A stretch of DNA of 64,000 nt from Bradyrhizobium sp. JYMT SZCCT0180 (GCF_018130165.1 NZ_JAFCLZ010000037.1:1-64000), one strand, 5' to 3'. Positions 53,456 through 63,334 are shown, numbered from the stretch's first letter. Translations and numbers: made by a program. Notes: generated by a model not told the origin, from the sequence alone.

Positions 53456-53560
53456 TGTCATCGCCCGGCTTTGACCGGGCGACCCAGTATTCCAGAGACG
53501 CCGATGATAGAACCGAGAAGCCGCGGCGTACTGGATCCCCCGCATGCGCGGGGGATGACA
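53456..53560. repeat. Palindromic intergenic repeat element
   Basis: TGTCATC (53456-53462) and GATGACA (53554-53560) are the outer arms. Inside, CGCCCGG/CCGGGCG and CCCCCGC/GCGGGGG form hairpins, and CCAGTA/TACTGG is a further pair. The GTCATC ends match the elements at 10304 and inside the helicase gene. Confidence 0.8.
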
Positions 53561-53853
53561 GAATCGTATGGAGACGCACCATCCCTGCCCTTGCCTGCGA
53601 AGACCAATCCGGACCTGGGCACGCCGCGAGAATTCGGATTCACATCCCCTCGCTGTTCGATATTCGAGTCCGAATCACACAGCCGCATGGTCGGTCGGGC
53701 TCGACCTCCCGACCCCTGTATTCCAGCCGGGACCACGACGGGCCCGCTTGCCGAGCGAAGGGAAACACCATGAACAACGGACAATATGACAGAACGGCAT
53801 TCTGTTCGCCCAAGCCCTTGACCAACGGCGGATTCATCGGTTGAGATGCGGCC

Positions 53854-54840
53854 ATGTTCCGGGGCAAATCCATCCTGCTGATCCTTGCGCTCACGGCGCC
53901 CTCGCTGGCGTCGGCGCAGACCATCAGCTTTGGCGAGGGGGCAGCCATCCTCGGCAAGAGCTGCGCCCCTGACATCACCGCCAATTGCCGCGGCGTCAAT
54001 ATCGACTCCACCCGCCTGAAGGAGTGTCTCTACCGCAACCAGGACGTGATGTCGGCGGCGTGCAAGACCGATTATCCCCGGGCGTTCGATGCGATCCAGA
54101 AACGCATCGCGGCGCGCGCCACCGTCGGGCGGGAATGCGAGTTCGAAGTCGTCAAGAAATGCGGCGGCAAGGGACGCGAGGTGTTCAAATCCCTGGCTTG
54201 CCTGCTGGCGTTGCCGACCGTGAGCGCGCGATGCACCAAGTCCATCGCCGATGTCGGCTACCGGGCGCAGGACGACGTCGCAACCAAGCTCAGCGGGCTG
54301 GAAACGCCGCTTGAGCTGGACATCCCCGCGCTGCGCCAGCAGGTCCTCGAGCGCTCGAAACAGCGGGGCAAGAACGAGCCGCCGCCGAACAAAAGGCCGC
54401 CGATCGCGCCCGAACTGAACAAGCTGCCGAGCTTCAATGTCGACATCCAGTTCGATACCGACACCCCGATCGTGAAGCCGGAATCCTATCAGACCATCGG
54501 ACGGCTGGCCGATACGCTGGTTAATTCCGCACTGCTGAACTACACCTTCCTGATCGTCGGCCATGTCGAATCGACCGGCCGGCGCGACCACAACGTCTTC
54601 CTCAGCCAGCGCCGCGCCGACGCGATCCGCGACATCCTGGTCAACACCTTCAAGATCTCGGCAAAGCGGCTGCAGTCGGTCGGACTCGGCGAGGAACAGC
54701 TGCTCGATCCCGCCCGTCCCAACGGACCCGTCAACGCGCAGACGCAGATCATGACGCTGGCGAAAGTGCCCGAGCAGGCCGAGCCGGCCGCGGCGGCAAA
54801 AGGCGCGGCCGCGAAAAAGCCGGCCAAGAAAAAGCAGTAG
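53854..54840 (+). CDS. OmpA-family protein with N-terminal Cys-repeat region
   Basis: 328 residues. Signal peptide (FRGKSILLILALTAPSLASA), then two Cys-repeat modules (SCAPDITANC through AACKTDYPRAF; CEFEVVKKC through SARC), similar to the small protein at 21945. From about residue 195 a C-terminal OmpA-like domain follows (VDIQFDTDTPIVKPESYQTI, then VGHVESTGRRDHNVFLSQRR), which binds peptidoglycan in this family. It probably links the envelope and the wall. The C-terminus ends in an Ala/Lys-rich tail. Confidence 0.85.
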   Translation: MFRGKSILLILALTAPSLASAQTISFGEGAAILGKSCAPDITANCRGVNIDSTRLKECLYRNQDVMSAACKTDYPRAFDAIQKRIAARATVGRECEFEVVKKCGGKGREVFKSLACLLALPTVSARCTKSIADVGYRAQDDVATKLSGLETPLELDIPALRQQVLERSKQRGKNEPPPNKRPPIAPELNKLPSFNVDIQFDTDTPIVKPESYQTIGRLADTLVNSALLNYTFLIVGHVESTGRRDHNVFLSQRRADAIRDILVNTFKISAKRLQSVGLGEEQLLDPARPNGPVNAQTQIMTLAKVPEQAEPAAAAKGAAAKKPAKKKQ

Positions 54841-54968
54841 CAAGAGATAATAATTCTATTCGCCGATTGCGAAACGATCAGCGCATTCCTATCTCTGAGT
54901 TCCCGCTGCCCCCGCCCGCGCTAGCGCGGCCGCAGCGCCGTGCCACAATTTCAGATCAGACTGCGACC

Positions 54969-55901
54969 ATGCTCTCCATGTCCCCGATCATTTCCGTCGC
55001 CAACCTGTCCAAGACCTATGGTTCGGGCTTCAAGGCGCTGAACGGCATCAACCTGGATATCCGTCGCGGCGAGATTTTCGCGCTGCTGGGCCCGAACGGC
55101 GCCGGCAAGACCACGCTGATATCAATCATCTGCGGCATCGCGAACTTGAGCGAAGGCCGCGTCACCGTCGACGGCCACGACATCAACAGGGATTACCGCG
55201 CCGCGCGCTCGCTGATCGGGCTGGTGCCGCAGGAACTGCACACCGACTCCTTTGAAACGGTGTGGGCGACCGTCAGCTTCAGCCGCGGCCTGTTCGGCAA
55301 GCCGAAGAATCCGGCCCATATCGAAAAGGTGCTGAAGGACCTGTCGCTGTGGGACAAGAAGGACTCCAAGATCATCACGCTTTCCGGCGGCATGAAGCGC
55401 CGTGTGATGATTGCGAAGGCGCTGTCGCACGAGCCGCAGATCCTGTTCCTCGACGAGCCGACCGCGGGCGTCGACGTCGAACTGCGCAAGGGCATGTGGG
55501 AAGTGGTGCGCGCACTGCAGGTCGCCGGCGTCACCATCATCCTGACCACGCATTACATCGAAGAGGCCGAAGAGATGGCCGACCGCATCGGCGTCATCAA
55601 CAAGGGCGAGATCATCCTGGTCGAGGACAAGGCCGGTCTGATGCAAAAACTCGGCAAGAAGCATCTCAAGCTGTATCTGCAGAGCAAGGTCGAGGCGATC
55701 CCGCCAGCGCTTGCCGCCTACAATCTCGAACTGTCGGGGGACGGCCGCGAGATAACCTATAATTACGACACCAAGGGCGATCGCACCGGCATCACCAGCC
55801 TGCTGAGCGACCTCCGCAACGCCGGCATCCGCATCTCCGACCTCGACACCACGCAATCGTCGCTGGAAGACATCTTCGTCAGCCTGGTGAGGGCACCATG
55901 A
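54969..55901 (+). CDS. ABC exporter ATP-binding protein
   Basis: 310 residues from ATG 54969; ATG 54978 is also possible and the frame opens earlier at 54867. Walker A GPNGAGKTT, signature LSGGMKRR, Walker B FLDEPTAGVD, H-loop TTHYIEEAEEM. The pattern is that of CcmA/YadG-type ATPases that pair with ABC-2 permeases. Its stop overlaps the permease start. The exported substrate is unknown. Confidence 0.92.
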   Translation: MLSMSPIISVANLSKTYGSGFKALNGINLDIRRGEIFALLGPNGAGKTTLISIICGIANLSEGRVTVDGHDINRDYRAARSLIGLVPQELHTDSFETVWATVSFSRGLFGKPKNPAHIEKVLKDLSLWDKKDSKIITLSGGMKRRVMIAKALSHEPQILFLDEPTAGVDVELRKGMWEVVRALQVAGVTIILTTHYIEEAEEMADRIGVINKGEIILVEDKAGLMQKLGKKHLKLYLQSKVEAIPPALAAYNLELSGDGREITYNYDTKGDRTGITSLLSDLRNAGIRISDLDTTQSSLEDIFVSLVRAP

Positions 55902-56659
55902 ACTGGCGCGCGGTTCAGGCCATCTACCTGTTCGAAATGGCGCGCACCTGGCGCACGCTGCTGCAGAGCATCGTCTCGCCGGTGGTTTCCACCTCGCTGT
56001 ATTTCGTGGTGTTCGGCGCCGCGATCGGCTCGCGCATCACCGAGGTCGACGGCGTCAGCTACGGCACCTTCATCGTGCCGGGGCTGGTGATGCTGTCGGT
56101 CCTGACGCAGAGCATCGCCAACGCCTCGTTCGGCATCTACTTCCCGAAATTCGTCGGCACGATCTATGAACTGCTGTCGGCGCCGGTGTCGTATTTCGAG
56201 ATCGTGCTGGGTTATGTCGGCGCCGCCGCCACCAAATCGATCATCCTCGGCCTGATCATCCTCGCCACCGCCGCCCTGTTCGTGCCGCTGCACATCATGC
56301 ATCCATGGTGGATGCTGACCTTCCTGGTGCTGACGGCGGTGACCTTCAGCCTGTTCGGCTTCATCATCGGCATCTGGGCCGACGGTTTCGAAAAACTGCA
56401 GATGATCCCGATGCTGGTGGTGACGCCGCTGACCTTCCTCGGCGGCAGCTTCTACTCGGTGAGCATGCTCCCTTCGGGCTGGCGCACCATCACGCTGCTC
56501 AATCCGGTGGTCTATCTGATCTCCGGTTTCCGCTGGAGTTTTTACGAAATCGCCGACGTCAGCGTCGCCCTGAGCCTCGGCATGACGCTCGGATTCCTCG
56601 CGGTGTGCATGGTGATGGTGTGGTGGATCTTCAGGACAGGGTATCGGCTCAAGAATTGA
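55898..56659 (+). CDS. ABC-2 type exporter permease
   Basis: 253 residues, about six transmembrane helices. The N-terminus (NWRAVQAIYLFEMARTWRTL) is cytoplasmic, and the conserved ABC-2 segments are visible: VMLSVLTQSIANASFGIYFP and TPLTFLGGSFYSVSMLPSGW. It starts in an ATGA overlap with the ATPase gene and is related to YadH. Together they export a lipid, glycan or drug-like compound. A strong hairpin begins at the stop codon. Confidence 0.92.
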   Translation: MNWRAVQAIYLFEMARTWRTLLQSIVSPVVSTSLYFVVFGAAIGSRITEVDGVSYGTFIVPGLVMLSVLTQSIANASFGIYFPKFVGTIYELLSAPVSYFEIVLGYVGAAATKSIILGLIILATAALFVPLHIMHPWWMLTFLVLTAVTFSLFGFIIGIWADGFEKLQMIPMLVVTPLTFLGGSFYSVSMLPSGWRTITLLNPVVYLISGFRWSFYEIADVSVALSLGMTLGFLAVCMVMVWWIFRTGYRLKN

Positions 56660-56745
56660 CGCGCGAAAGCGCGTCATCCCCGGGCGCGCTTAGCGCGAAC
56701 CGGGGATCTCGAGATCCTGGGCTCGCCTCGTCGAGCCCGCGCGCT
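56658..56745. repeat. Hairpin and palindromic repeat after the exporter operon
   Basis: GACGCGC-GAAA-GCGCGTC (56658-56675) forms a 7-bp stem with a GAAA tetraloop and overlaps the permease stop codon. CCCCGG/CCGGGG (56678-56705) and GGGCTCG/CGAGCCC follow. The group resembles a partial copy of the GTCAT-type palindromic elements and may act as a terminator. Confidence 0.7.
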
Positions 56746-56941
56746 CGCGAAAAAGTCAGCACTATCAGCGTGATTCAGCCCCCTCTCCGCCTTGTTTGCG
56801 CCGTGGGGCGCATTAACGATGCCTCACGCAGGCCGCTGGAACGGCGACCGGATTCCGGGCATATTGGATGCCGGGGGACGGAGAGCTGCGGCGCCTGCAT
56901 CCATGGCGCTTTGGTAAAATGGCCTGGAGGCCAAAGGTAAA

Positions 56942-57745
56942 ATGCGTTCCTTCCTCGTTGCCGCTACCTGCCTGATGCTGTTCATGACCAGCGCCGCGCA
57001 GGCCAAAGTCGCCATCACCGTCGACAAGGATAGCCAGCAGATGACCGTCGCCGTCGATGGCGTCGAGCGCTATCGCTGGCCGGTGTCGAGCGGACTTCCA
57101 TCGTATGAAACGCCGAACGGCAGCTTCCGCGCCTTCCGCATGGAAGCGGATCATTATTCCAAGGAATTCGACGAAGCGCCGATGCCGCATTCGATCTTCT
57201 TCACGAAGGTCGGCCACGCCATTCACGGCACCGATTCCGTGGGCCGGCTCGGCTCGCCCGCCTCGCATGGCTGCGTGCGGCTGTCGCGCGACAACGCCGC
57301 GAAGCTCTATGCGCTGGTGCAGGAGCAAGGCGTGCTCAACACCACGGTGACGCTGACCGGCTCATCCCAGGTGGCATTGGCGCGCAATCCGCGGCCGCGC
57401 ACCAACGCCGTCGCACGCCGTGCTCCGCCGCAGCAATATGAGCAGCAGTCCAACGCCGCCGGCGATCCCGTCGTGATCACGCCGCAGCCCGGCATGGCGC
57501 CGCAGGCTGGTATGGCGCCGCAGGGTCGCGCTGACGACGGCTATATCTATCCGGCCGACGGCAGTTCCAGCGAGGCGCGTTATCCGGCGCCGCGCGACCG
57601 CCGCCTCTACGGCGCCCAGGCCTATCCGCAGCCGCAGCAACAATATTATGACAACCGCGGCTACGCGCCGGCGCCGCAGGGCTATTACCAACCGCAGCCG
57701 CAGCCTTATTACCAGCGGCGCGGGCTGTTCACCTATCAGGATTGA
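56942..57745 (+). CDS. L,D-transpeptidase (YkuD domain)
   Basis: 267 residues. Signal peptide (FLVAATCLMLFMTSAAQA), then a YkuD domain with HAIHGTDSVGRLGSPASHGC; the catalytic Cys is C111 in SHGCVR and the His of HG (95) is the partner. It forms 3-3 cross-links in peptidoglycan or attaches proteins to it. From about residue 140 the protein is a long Pro/Gln/Tyr-rich tail (PQPQQQYYDNRGYAPAPQG), likely disordered. GGAGG precedes the start. It overlaps the convergent gene by 17 bp. Confidence 0.92.
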   Translation: MRSFLVAATCLMLFMTSAAQAKVAITVDKDSQQMTVAVDGVERYRWPVSSGLPSYETPNGSFRAFRMEADHYSKEFDEAPMPHSIFFTKVGHAIHGTDSVGRLGSPASHGCVRLSRDNAAKLYALVQEQGVLNTTVTLTGSSQVALARNPRPRTNAVARRAPPQQYEQQSNAAGDPVVITPQPGMAPQAGMAPQGRADDGYIYPADGSSSEARYPAPRDRRLYGAQAYPQPQQQYYDNRGYAPAPQGYYQPQPQPYYQRRGLFTYQD

Positions 57746-58193
57746 CCGAGACTTGTCGTTGCAAGGGTGGCCGCGACGCCTGCCATGTGTCGTGCAGAAT
57801 CATCCCGCTGGCCATCGCCACGACGAACACAACCACGCCCGGCGACAGCGTCGCCAGGCTCTCCAGCGCCGGTCCCGGGCACAATCCGACGAGACCCCAC
57901 CCTACTCCGAACATTCCTGCGCCCAGCACCAGCGGCGCATCGATGTCGGATTTACCCGGCCAGAAATACTGCCCGGCCAGCACCGGCCGCGCGCGGTGTC
58001 TTGCCAGCATGAAGCCGGGAGTGGCGACAGCCAATGCCGCCGCCATCACCACGGCGAGGCTTGGATCCCACACACCAAAGATATCGAGGAATGCGAGCAC
58101 CTTGGTCGGCTGCACCATTCCCGAGACGAGCAAGCCGGCTCCGAAGATCAGGCCACACAACAACGGCGCGATGATGCGCGATATGATTTCCAT
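57729..58193 (-). CDS. YeeE/YedE-family transporter subunit, second half
   Basis: 154 residues, about four transmembrane helices. Contains IFGAGLLVSGMVQPTKVLAF and GAGMFGVGWGLVGLCPGPAL, the latter with the conserved Cys-containing GLCPGPA motif of YeeE/YedE (sulfur transport) proteins. These take up thiosulfate or related sulfur compounds. Encoded 3 bp after its partner at 58197. The 3' end overlaps the L,D-transpeptidase gene by 17 bp. Confidence 0.9.
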   Translation of the reverse strand: MEIISRIIAPLLCGLIFGAGLLVSGMVQPTKVLAFLDIFGVWDPSLAVVMAAALAVATPGFMLARHRARPVLAGQYFWPGKSDIDAPLVLGAGMFGVGWGLVGLCPGPALESLATLSPGVVVFVVAMASGMILHDTWQASRPPLQRQVSVNPDR

Positions 58194-58196
58194 GGC

Positions 58197-58622
58197 TCAG
58201 CCTCCCAGCACGTGGCGGGTGACGGCCACGGTTGCGACCGCCGTCACCATGAAGACGATGGTCGCCGCGATCGAGCGCGGCGACAGCCGTCCAATCCCGC
58301 AAATGCCGTGGCCGGAGGTACAGCCACCGCCGAGCCGCGTGCCGAAACCAACCAATAGCCCCGCCGCCACGATGACGGCCCAGCTGGCCGGCAGCTTGGG
58401 CGGCGCCATGCCGTAGCCGATCCATCCGGCAACAACGGGGACCAGCATCAGCCCCGCGATGAAGGCGATGCGCCAGGCCTTGTCCTCGCTCCTGATATTC
58501 AGGAGCCCCGCGAAGATGCCGCTGATGCCGGCGATCCGGCCGGTCAGCAGCATCAACAGCACGGCGGAAAGGCCGATCAGCGCGCCGCCGATCGCAGCCG
58601 ACACGGGAGTGAAATTGGCCAT
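58197..58622 (-). CDS. YeeE/YedE-family transporter subunit, first half
   Basis: 141 residues from ATG 58622; the frame opens earlier at 58670. About four helices with GGALIGLSAVLLMLLTGRIA and GFGTRLGGGCTSGHGICGIG, which carries the conserved Cys of the GGGCTSGHG motif. In many bacteria this and the following protein form a two-part transporter equivalent to one full YeeE. An adjacent sulfurtransferase or regulator is not seen here. Confidence 0.9.
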   Translation of the reverse strand: MANFTPVSAAIGGALIGLSAVLLMLLTGRIAGISGIFAGLLNIRSEDKAWRIAFIAGLMLVPVVAGWIGYGMAPPKLPASWAVIVAAGLLVGFGTRLGGGCTSGHGICGIGRLSPRSIAATIVFMVTAVATVAVTRHVLGG

Positions 58623-58688
58623 CGCGAAATTCCGTTGCTGTTGCGGGCGTACCAAACCATAGACCCGCAATGAATTATCGCAATGGGC

Positions 58689-60974
58689 CTACTGGTCGCC
58701 GTCACGCATCCGGCGCCAAACGGCGCCCAGCACGTTGGAATAGTCGTCGGTCCATACCCGCTGGTGGTCTTCGGCTTCGGTCTCGGCCCATTTGTCCGAT
58801 GATGCGAGCGCGCCGACGTCGGCCTCGTGCCGCGCCGACACCACCACCGAGGTCGAGAAGATGTACTCAGCGTCGCGGCCGGAATCCTCGCTGTAGACCC
58901 AGCTCTTCAGGTCGTTGGCATCCGCAATGCCGACCACGACGCTGGAGAGTTCGAGATGCCGGTTGGAAACGTGCATCGCGACCACACCCTGCGGCGCCAG
59001 CTTTTCCTTGTAGATCTCCATCGCCTCTTCGGTCGCCAGATGAATCGGGATCGCATCCGACGAATAGGCGTCGACGATGATCAGGTCATAGACACCGTTC
59101 GGCTCGCGCGCGAAGGTCAGCCGCGCATCGCCGATCACCGGCTTCAGGTCCGGCTCGCACTTGCTGATATAGGTGAAATATTTCGGATCACGCGCGGTGT
59201 CGACCATCGTCTGGTCGATCTCGAAGAACTTCCAGTCCTCGCCCGGCAACGAGGCGCAGGTCAGCGTGCCGGAGCCAAGCCCGATCACAGCAACCCGCAG
59301 CGCGGCCCCTTTCCGCTCGCGCACCGCCGTGATCGCCTGCCCGATGCCGCCATCCTTGTGGTAGTAGGTGATCGGCTCGGGCCGACCGGTCACTGGCGTG
59401 CCGTCATCGTTCTTGAATTTCTCGGCGCCGTGGATCGTGGTGCCATGCATCAGTACGTGATACTGGCCGTTCGACGTCACCACGATCTTGTGGACACCGA
59501 AGAAGCTGCGCACGGTTTCCACCCGGCCGTCATCGGACGGGTATGCGCGCAGCAGTATCAGCGCCACCACCACGGTTGCAAAGATCTTCCAGCGGCTGGC
59601 GTTCAGCCCAAGCGCCAGCAATGCCGACAGCACGCCGACCGCGCCGATCATCCAGACCCGGCGTTCATCGAGCCAGTGCATGACCGTGCCAGGCGACCAG
59701 GACGGCGCGATCAACGCCACGGCCAGTACGGCGAGGAACGGCCAGTACCAGGCGCTCCAGCGCGGCAATCGTTCGTTTCCCGTCGGCCGGCACAACGCCG
59801 CCAGTGCCAGCAGGATCGGATATTCGGCGATCCAGGAAAAGGTGAAGGGGGCGATCAGGCCTGCGAAGAGGCCGCCGACCATGCCGCCGAACGACAGCGC
59901 GACATAGAAGCCGGTGAGATATTTGGCGGCCGGCCGCGTCCGCGCCAGTTCGCCATGGCAGGCCATTGCGATGACGAAGAAACACAATTGATGCCCGCCG
60001 AGCGTCAGCAGCAAGTTCTGCTCGCCGCCGAAGGCAAGCAGCACGACGACGCCGGCGATCGCCAGCGGCTGCGCTAGCAACATCCATTTGTGCGGCAGCA
60101 GCGGCCGCGACTGGAACACCAGCACCCAGGTCAGCAGATACAGCGACAGCGGTAGCACCCATAATAAGGGGGCCGCGGCAACGTCGGTGGAGATATGCGC
60201 GGTCACCGCGATCAGCAGACCCGACGGCACCGCCGCGAGGAAAATCCAGCGCGCGCGCGTCGTCCATGACGGCGCCGGCGCATCCGCATCGTCGGCCGGC
60301 ATGTTCAGGTCAGCTGCATTGGCCGGCGAACGCAGCAGCAATATTGCGCAGCTTGCGATCAACGCGATCAGCAGGCCATAGCCGCCGGTCCAGATCAGGT
60401 TTTGCGCGCGGAGCGTAAACATCGGCTCCAGCAGCACCGGATAGGACAACAGCGCAAGGAAACTGCCGATGTTGGAGGACGCATAGAGAAAGTAAGGATC
60501 GGGCCCGCTGGGATGGCCGGTGCGAACGAACCAGGCCTGCAGCAGCGGGTTGTTGGCGGCGAGCGCAAAGAACGGCAGCCCGATCGATACCGCAAACAGA
60601 CCCAGCAGCCAGACCGCATAGCCCGAATTCGGCGGCTCGCCCCAGCCGCTCGAGATCGACAGCGGCAGCGTCAGCATCGCAACGACCAGCAGCACCAGAT
60701 GCACGGCCACAGGGACGGCGCGGTTGCGGAGCTGCATCAGAAAATGCGCATAGGCATAGCCGCCCAGCAGCAGCGACTGAAAGAACACCATCGCCACCGA
60801 CCACACCGCCGGCGAACCGCCGAGCCGCGGCAGCACCATCTTGGTGAACAGCGGCTGCACCGAGAACAGCAGCAGCGCGCTGACGAAGATCGCCGCGGTG
60901 TAGACCACCAGAACCATCCGGTTCCGGGAATCGGACGACAGGTCCGTGGCGGCGGACGGTTCAGAAAGGCTCAT
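58689..60974 (-). CDS. Fused membrane/spermidine-synthase-like protein
   Basis: 761 residues from ATG 60974, with GGAG upstream. The first 450 or so residues are polytopic (MVLVVYTAAIFVSALLLFSV and about ten more helices). The C-terminal 300 residues are a spermidine-synthase-like SAM-binding domain: VAVIGLGSGTLTCASLPGED, then YDLIIVDAYSSDAIPIHLAT. It matches the fused MFS/spermidine synthase arrangement. Whether it makes or moves polyamines is unknown. The long upstream frame to 61133 is not supported. Confidence 0.88.
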   Translation of the reverse strand: MSLSEPSAATDLSSDSRNRMVLVVYTAAIFVSALLLFSVQPLFTKMVLPRLGGSPAVWSVAMVFFQSLLLGGYAYAHFLMQLRNRAVPVAVHLVLLVVAMLTLPLSISSGWGEPPNSGYAVWLLGLFAVSIGLPFFALAANNPLLQAWFVRTGHPSGPDPYFLYASSNIGSFLALLSYPVLLEPMFTLRAQNLIWTGGYGLLIALIASCAILLLRSPANAADLNMPADDADAPAPSWTTRARWIFLAAVPSGLLIAVTAHISTDVAAAPLLWVLPLSLYLLTWVLVFQSRPLLPHKWMLLAQPLAIAGVVVLLAFGGEQNLLLTLGGHQLCFFVIAMACHGELARTRPAAKYLTGFYVALSFGGMVGGLFAGLIAPFTFSWIAEYPILLALAALCRPTGNERLPRWSAWYWPFLAVLAVALIAPSWSPGTVMHWLDERRVWMIGAVGVLSALLALGLNASRWKIFATVVVALILLRAYPSDDGRVETVRSFFGVHKIVVTSNGQYHVLMHGTTIHGAEKFKNDDGTPVTGRPEPITYYHKDGGIGQAITAVRERKGAALRVAVIGLGSGTLTCASLPGEDWKFFEIDQTMVDTARDPKYFTYISKCEPDLKPVIGDARLTFAREPNGVYDLIIVDAYSSDAIPIHLATEEAMEIYKEKLAPQGVVAMHVSNRHLELSSVVVGIADANDLKSWVYSEDSGRDAEYIFSTSVVVSARHEADVGALASSDKWAETEAEDHQRVWTDDYSNVLGAVWRRMRDGDQ

Positions 60975-61150
60975 GAGAGCTCCGGCATGGACCCGGCGGG
61001 CGCCGGAGGGCGGAATTCCGGCATGGAAGCGCCAGAGACGTTTAATGGAGCATATGGCAACAAGGCTAGCAAGGAACCGCAAAATGGTGGATTGAGGGGA
61101 CGCCGGGGCGGCGCAACGGCACGGCTTAATCAAACCTTCTTGAAGCGCAC

Positions 61151-62752
61151 ATGAACGAAACGGACGTCGTCATCATCGGTGCGGGGCATAACGGCCTCAC
61201 CTGCGCGGCCTATCTCGCGATGGCCGGACTGCGCGTGAAACTGGTGGAGCGGCGCAAGGTGGTCGGCGGCGCCGCGGTGACCGAGGAATTCCACCCGGGA
61301 TTCCGCAATTCGGTGGCCGCCTACACCGTCAGCCTGCTCAATCCGCAGATCATCACCGATCTGAAGCTGGCCGAGCACGGCCTGCGCATCGTCGAACGCC
61401 GCGCGCAGAATTTCCTGCCCGCGCCCGATGGCAGCTATCTCCTCACCGGCGAAGGCCGCACCCGGGATTCAGTCACCAGATTGAGCCCGCGCGACGCCGA
61501 TCGCATCGATGCGTTCGGCCGCGAACTGGAGGGCATTGCGGATGTATTGCGGCAACTGGTGCTACGCGCCCCGCCGAACATCGTCGAAGGCTTCAGCCTC
61601 GGCGCGATCCGCGAGACTTTCAACGCGCTCGGCACCGCCAGCATCCTGAAAAAGCTGTCGCTGGAACAGCAGCGCAGCCTGCTCGATCTGTTCACCCGCT
61701 CGGCCGGCGAAATGCTGGACGAACGCTTCGAGAGCGACCTCGTAAAAGCGCTGTTCGGCTTCGACGCCATCGTCGGCAATTACGCCAGCCCCTACGCGGC
61801 GGGCTCCGCTTACGTGATGCTGCACCATGCGTTCGGCGAGGTGAACGGCAAGAAGGGCGTGTGGGGCCACGCCATCGGCGGCATGGGCGCGATCACGCAG
61901 GCGATGGCGCGCGCGGCGCGCGGCCATGGCGCCGACATCGAACTCGATGCCGGCGTGCGCGAGGTGATGGTCGAAGGCGGCCGCGCGGTTGGTGTCATCC
62001 TCGACAATGGCGTAACCGTGCGCGCGAAATACGTCGTCTCCGGCGTCAATCCGAAATTGCTCTACACGCGCCTCGTGCCACGAGAAGCGCTGGCGCCGGA
62101 ATTCCTCGAACGCATCACCCACTGGCGCAACGGCTCCGGCACCTTCCGGATGAATGTGGCGCTGAGCGCCCTGCCCTCGTTCACGGCGCTGCCGGGCGAA
62201 GGCGATCATCTGACGGCCGGGATCATCCTCGCCCCCAGTCTCGATTACATGGACCGCGCCTGGCAGGACGCCCGCGCGCGCGGCTGGAGCCGCGAGCCGG
62301 TGGTCGAGCTCTTGATCCCCTCGACGCTCGACGATTCGCTCTGCCCGCCCGGCCAGCATGTCGCGAGCCTGTTCTGCCAGCACGTCGCGCCGCAATTGCC
62401 GGACGGAAAATCGTGGGATGACTACGCTGAGGAAGTGGCCGACCTGATGATCGCGACGGTGGACAAATATGCGCCGGGCTTTGCGGGAAGCGTCGTCGGC
62501 CGACAGGTGCTGTCGCCGCTCGATCTGGAACGACAGTTCGGTCTGCTCGGCGGCGATATCTTTCACGGCGCGCTGACGCTGAACCAGCTGTTCTCGGCGC
62601 GGCCGATGCTGGGCCATGCCGATTACCGCGGGCCGCTAAAGGGCCTCTACCATTGCGGCTCAGGCGCCCATCCCGGCGGCGGCGTCACCGGCGCCCCCGG
62701 CCACAACGCCGCCAAGGTGATCCTGGGCGATCACCGCGCACTGTTTGGTTGA
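61151..62752 (+). CDS. FAD-dependent oxidoreductase, phytoene-desaturase/PYROXD2-like
   Basis: 533 residues. N-terminal dinucleotide-binding motif IIGAGHNGLTCAAYLAMAG, then GGAAVTEEFHPGFRNS. The C-terminal flavin motif reads HCGSGAHPGGGVTGAPGHNA, the PYROXD2/NAD(P)-FAD oxidoreductase variant of the carotenoid-desaturase family. There is no carotenoid gene nearby, so it probably acts on another substrate. Divergent from the membrane/spermidine-synthase-like gene. Confidence 0.9.
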   Translation: MNETDVVIIGAGHNGLTCAAYLAMAGLRVKLVERRKVVGGAAVTEEFHPGFRNSVAAYTVSLLNPQIITDLKLAEHGLRIVERRAQNFLPAPDGSYLLTGEGRTRDSVTRLSPRDADRIDAFGRELEGIADVLRQLVLRAPPNIVEGFSLGAIRETFNALGTASILKKLSLEQQRSLLDLFTRSAGEMLDERFESDLVKALFGFDAIVGNYASPYAAGSAYVMLHHAFGEVNGKKGVWGHAIGGMGAITQAMARAARGHGADIELDAGVREVMVEGGRAVGVILDNGVTVRAKYVVSGVNPKLLYTRLVPREALAPEFLERITHWRNGSGTFRMNVALSALPSFTALPGEGDHLTAGIILAPSLDYMDRAWQDARARGWSREPVVELLIPSTLDDSLCPPGQHVASLFCQHVAPQLPDGKSWDDYAEEVADLMIATVDKYAPGFAGSVVGRQVLSPLDLERQFGLLGGDIFHGALTLNQLFSARPMLGHADYRGPLKGLYHCGSGAHPGGGVTGAPGHNAAKVILGDHRALFG

Positions 62753-62793
62753 GAGGCGCAACACCGTTAGCGGTGCCGCGCCTGCTCGGTGGG

Positions 62794-62958
62794 TTAGATG
62801 GCGTCGTAGGCTTCCGCCGGAAGCACCCGCGCGGCCTGCGCCATCGCCAACGGTGAGATCGTCTCCATCGCGGACTGGCGGCGCTCTTCAGCCGACGGAT
62901 AGCTGACGAAAGCGCACACGGCGCACATGACTGCAATAACTGCCGTAATCTTGGCCAT
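62794..62958 (-). CDS. Small exported protein
   Basis: 54 residues from ATG 62958, following GGGAGGAATTGAA. The hydrophobic start MAKITAVIAVMCAVCAFVSY suggests a signal peptide or anchor; the rest is helical (RRQSAMETISPLAMAQAARV). The longer frame to 63036 is not supported by the ribosome-binding site. Function unknown. Confidence 0.65.
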   Translation of the reverse strand: MAKITAVIAVMCAVCAFVSYPSAEERRQSAMETISPLAMAQAARVLPAEAYDAI

Positions 62959-63334
62959 TTCAATTCCTCCCTTGTTAATATTCTTATTTACGGCAGCGAT
63001 CCTGGCATGCGCCCGTTTAACGCCCGGTTCCCGCATCCCCCGACCCAGCGTCGATCAGCAAACGCTGTGAATCGGCGGTGAATTGGCTAACAAGCCTTGA
63101 AAATTGCGATCGCTTCGCGGTGGACAATGTGTGGATGACCGGTGAAGAAATCGGTGCATCGGCGGTGCGGAACGGCGGGGCAACCTGTGGAGGTCCTCTG
63201 TATGTTCCGGTGCATGACCTTGTGGATGGGCGTTGCGTTAAGGGCCGATAGGCTGTGCGCAGGCGCGGCCAATGCCCGCCGCGTCTCGAAGCGCGAAAAG
63301 TTCGGGATGGGCCAGCTTGCAATTGAATTGAATG
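62959..63334. other. Intergenic region, no gene recognised
   Basis: 376 bp. Several TGTGGAT or TGTGAAT-like words occur (TGTGGATGA near 63130, TGTGGATGG near 63222), loosely like DnaA boxes, but they are irregular and scattered. Plus-strand frames here are poor. Promoter elements for the minus-strand gene at 62794 should lie near its left end. Confidence 0.4.

Noticed and set aside
53458..54843. 461-codon minus-strand frame
   Set aside because: Antisense of the OmpA-family gene and it continues through a palindromic repeat.
63060..63240. Scattered TGTGGAT-like words resembling DnaA boxes
   Set aside because: Matches are loose, irregularly spaced and without an AT-rich segment or neighbouring replication genes; not enough for an origin.
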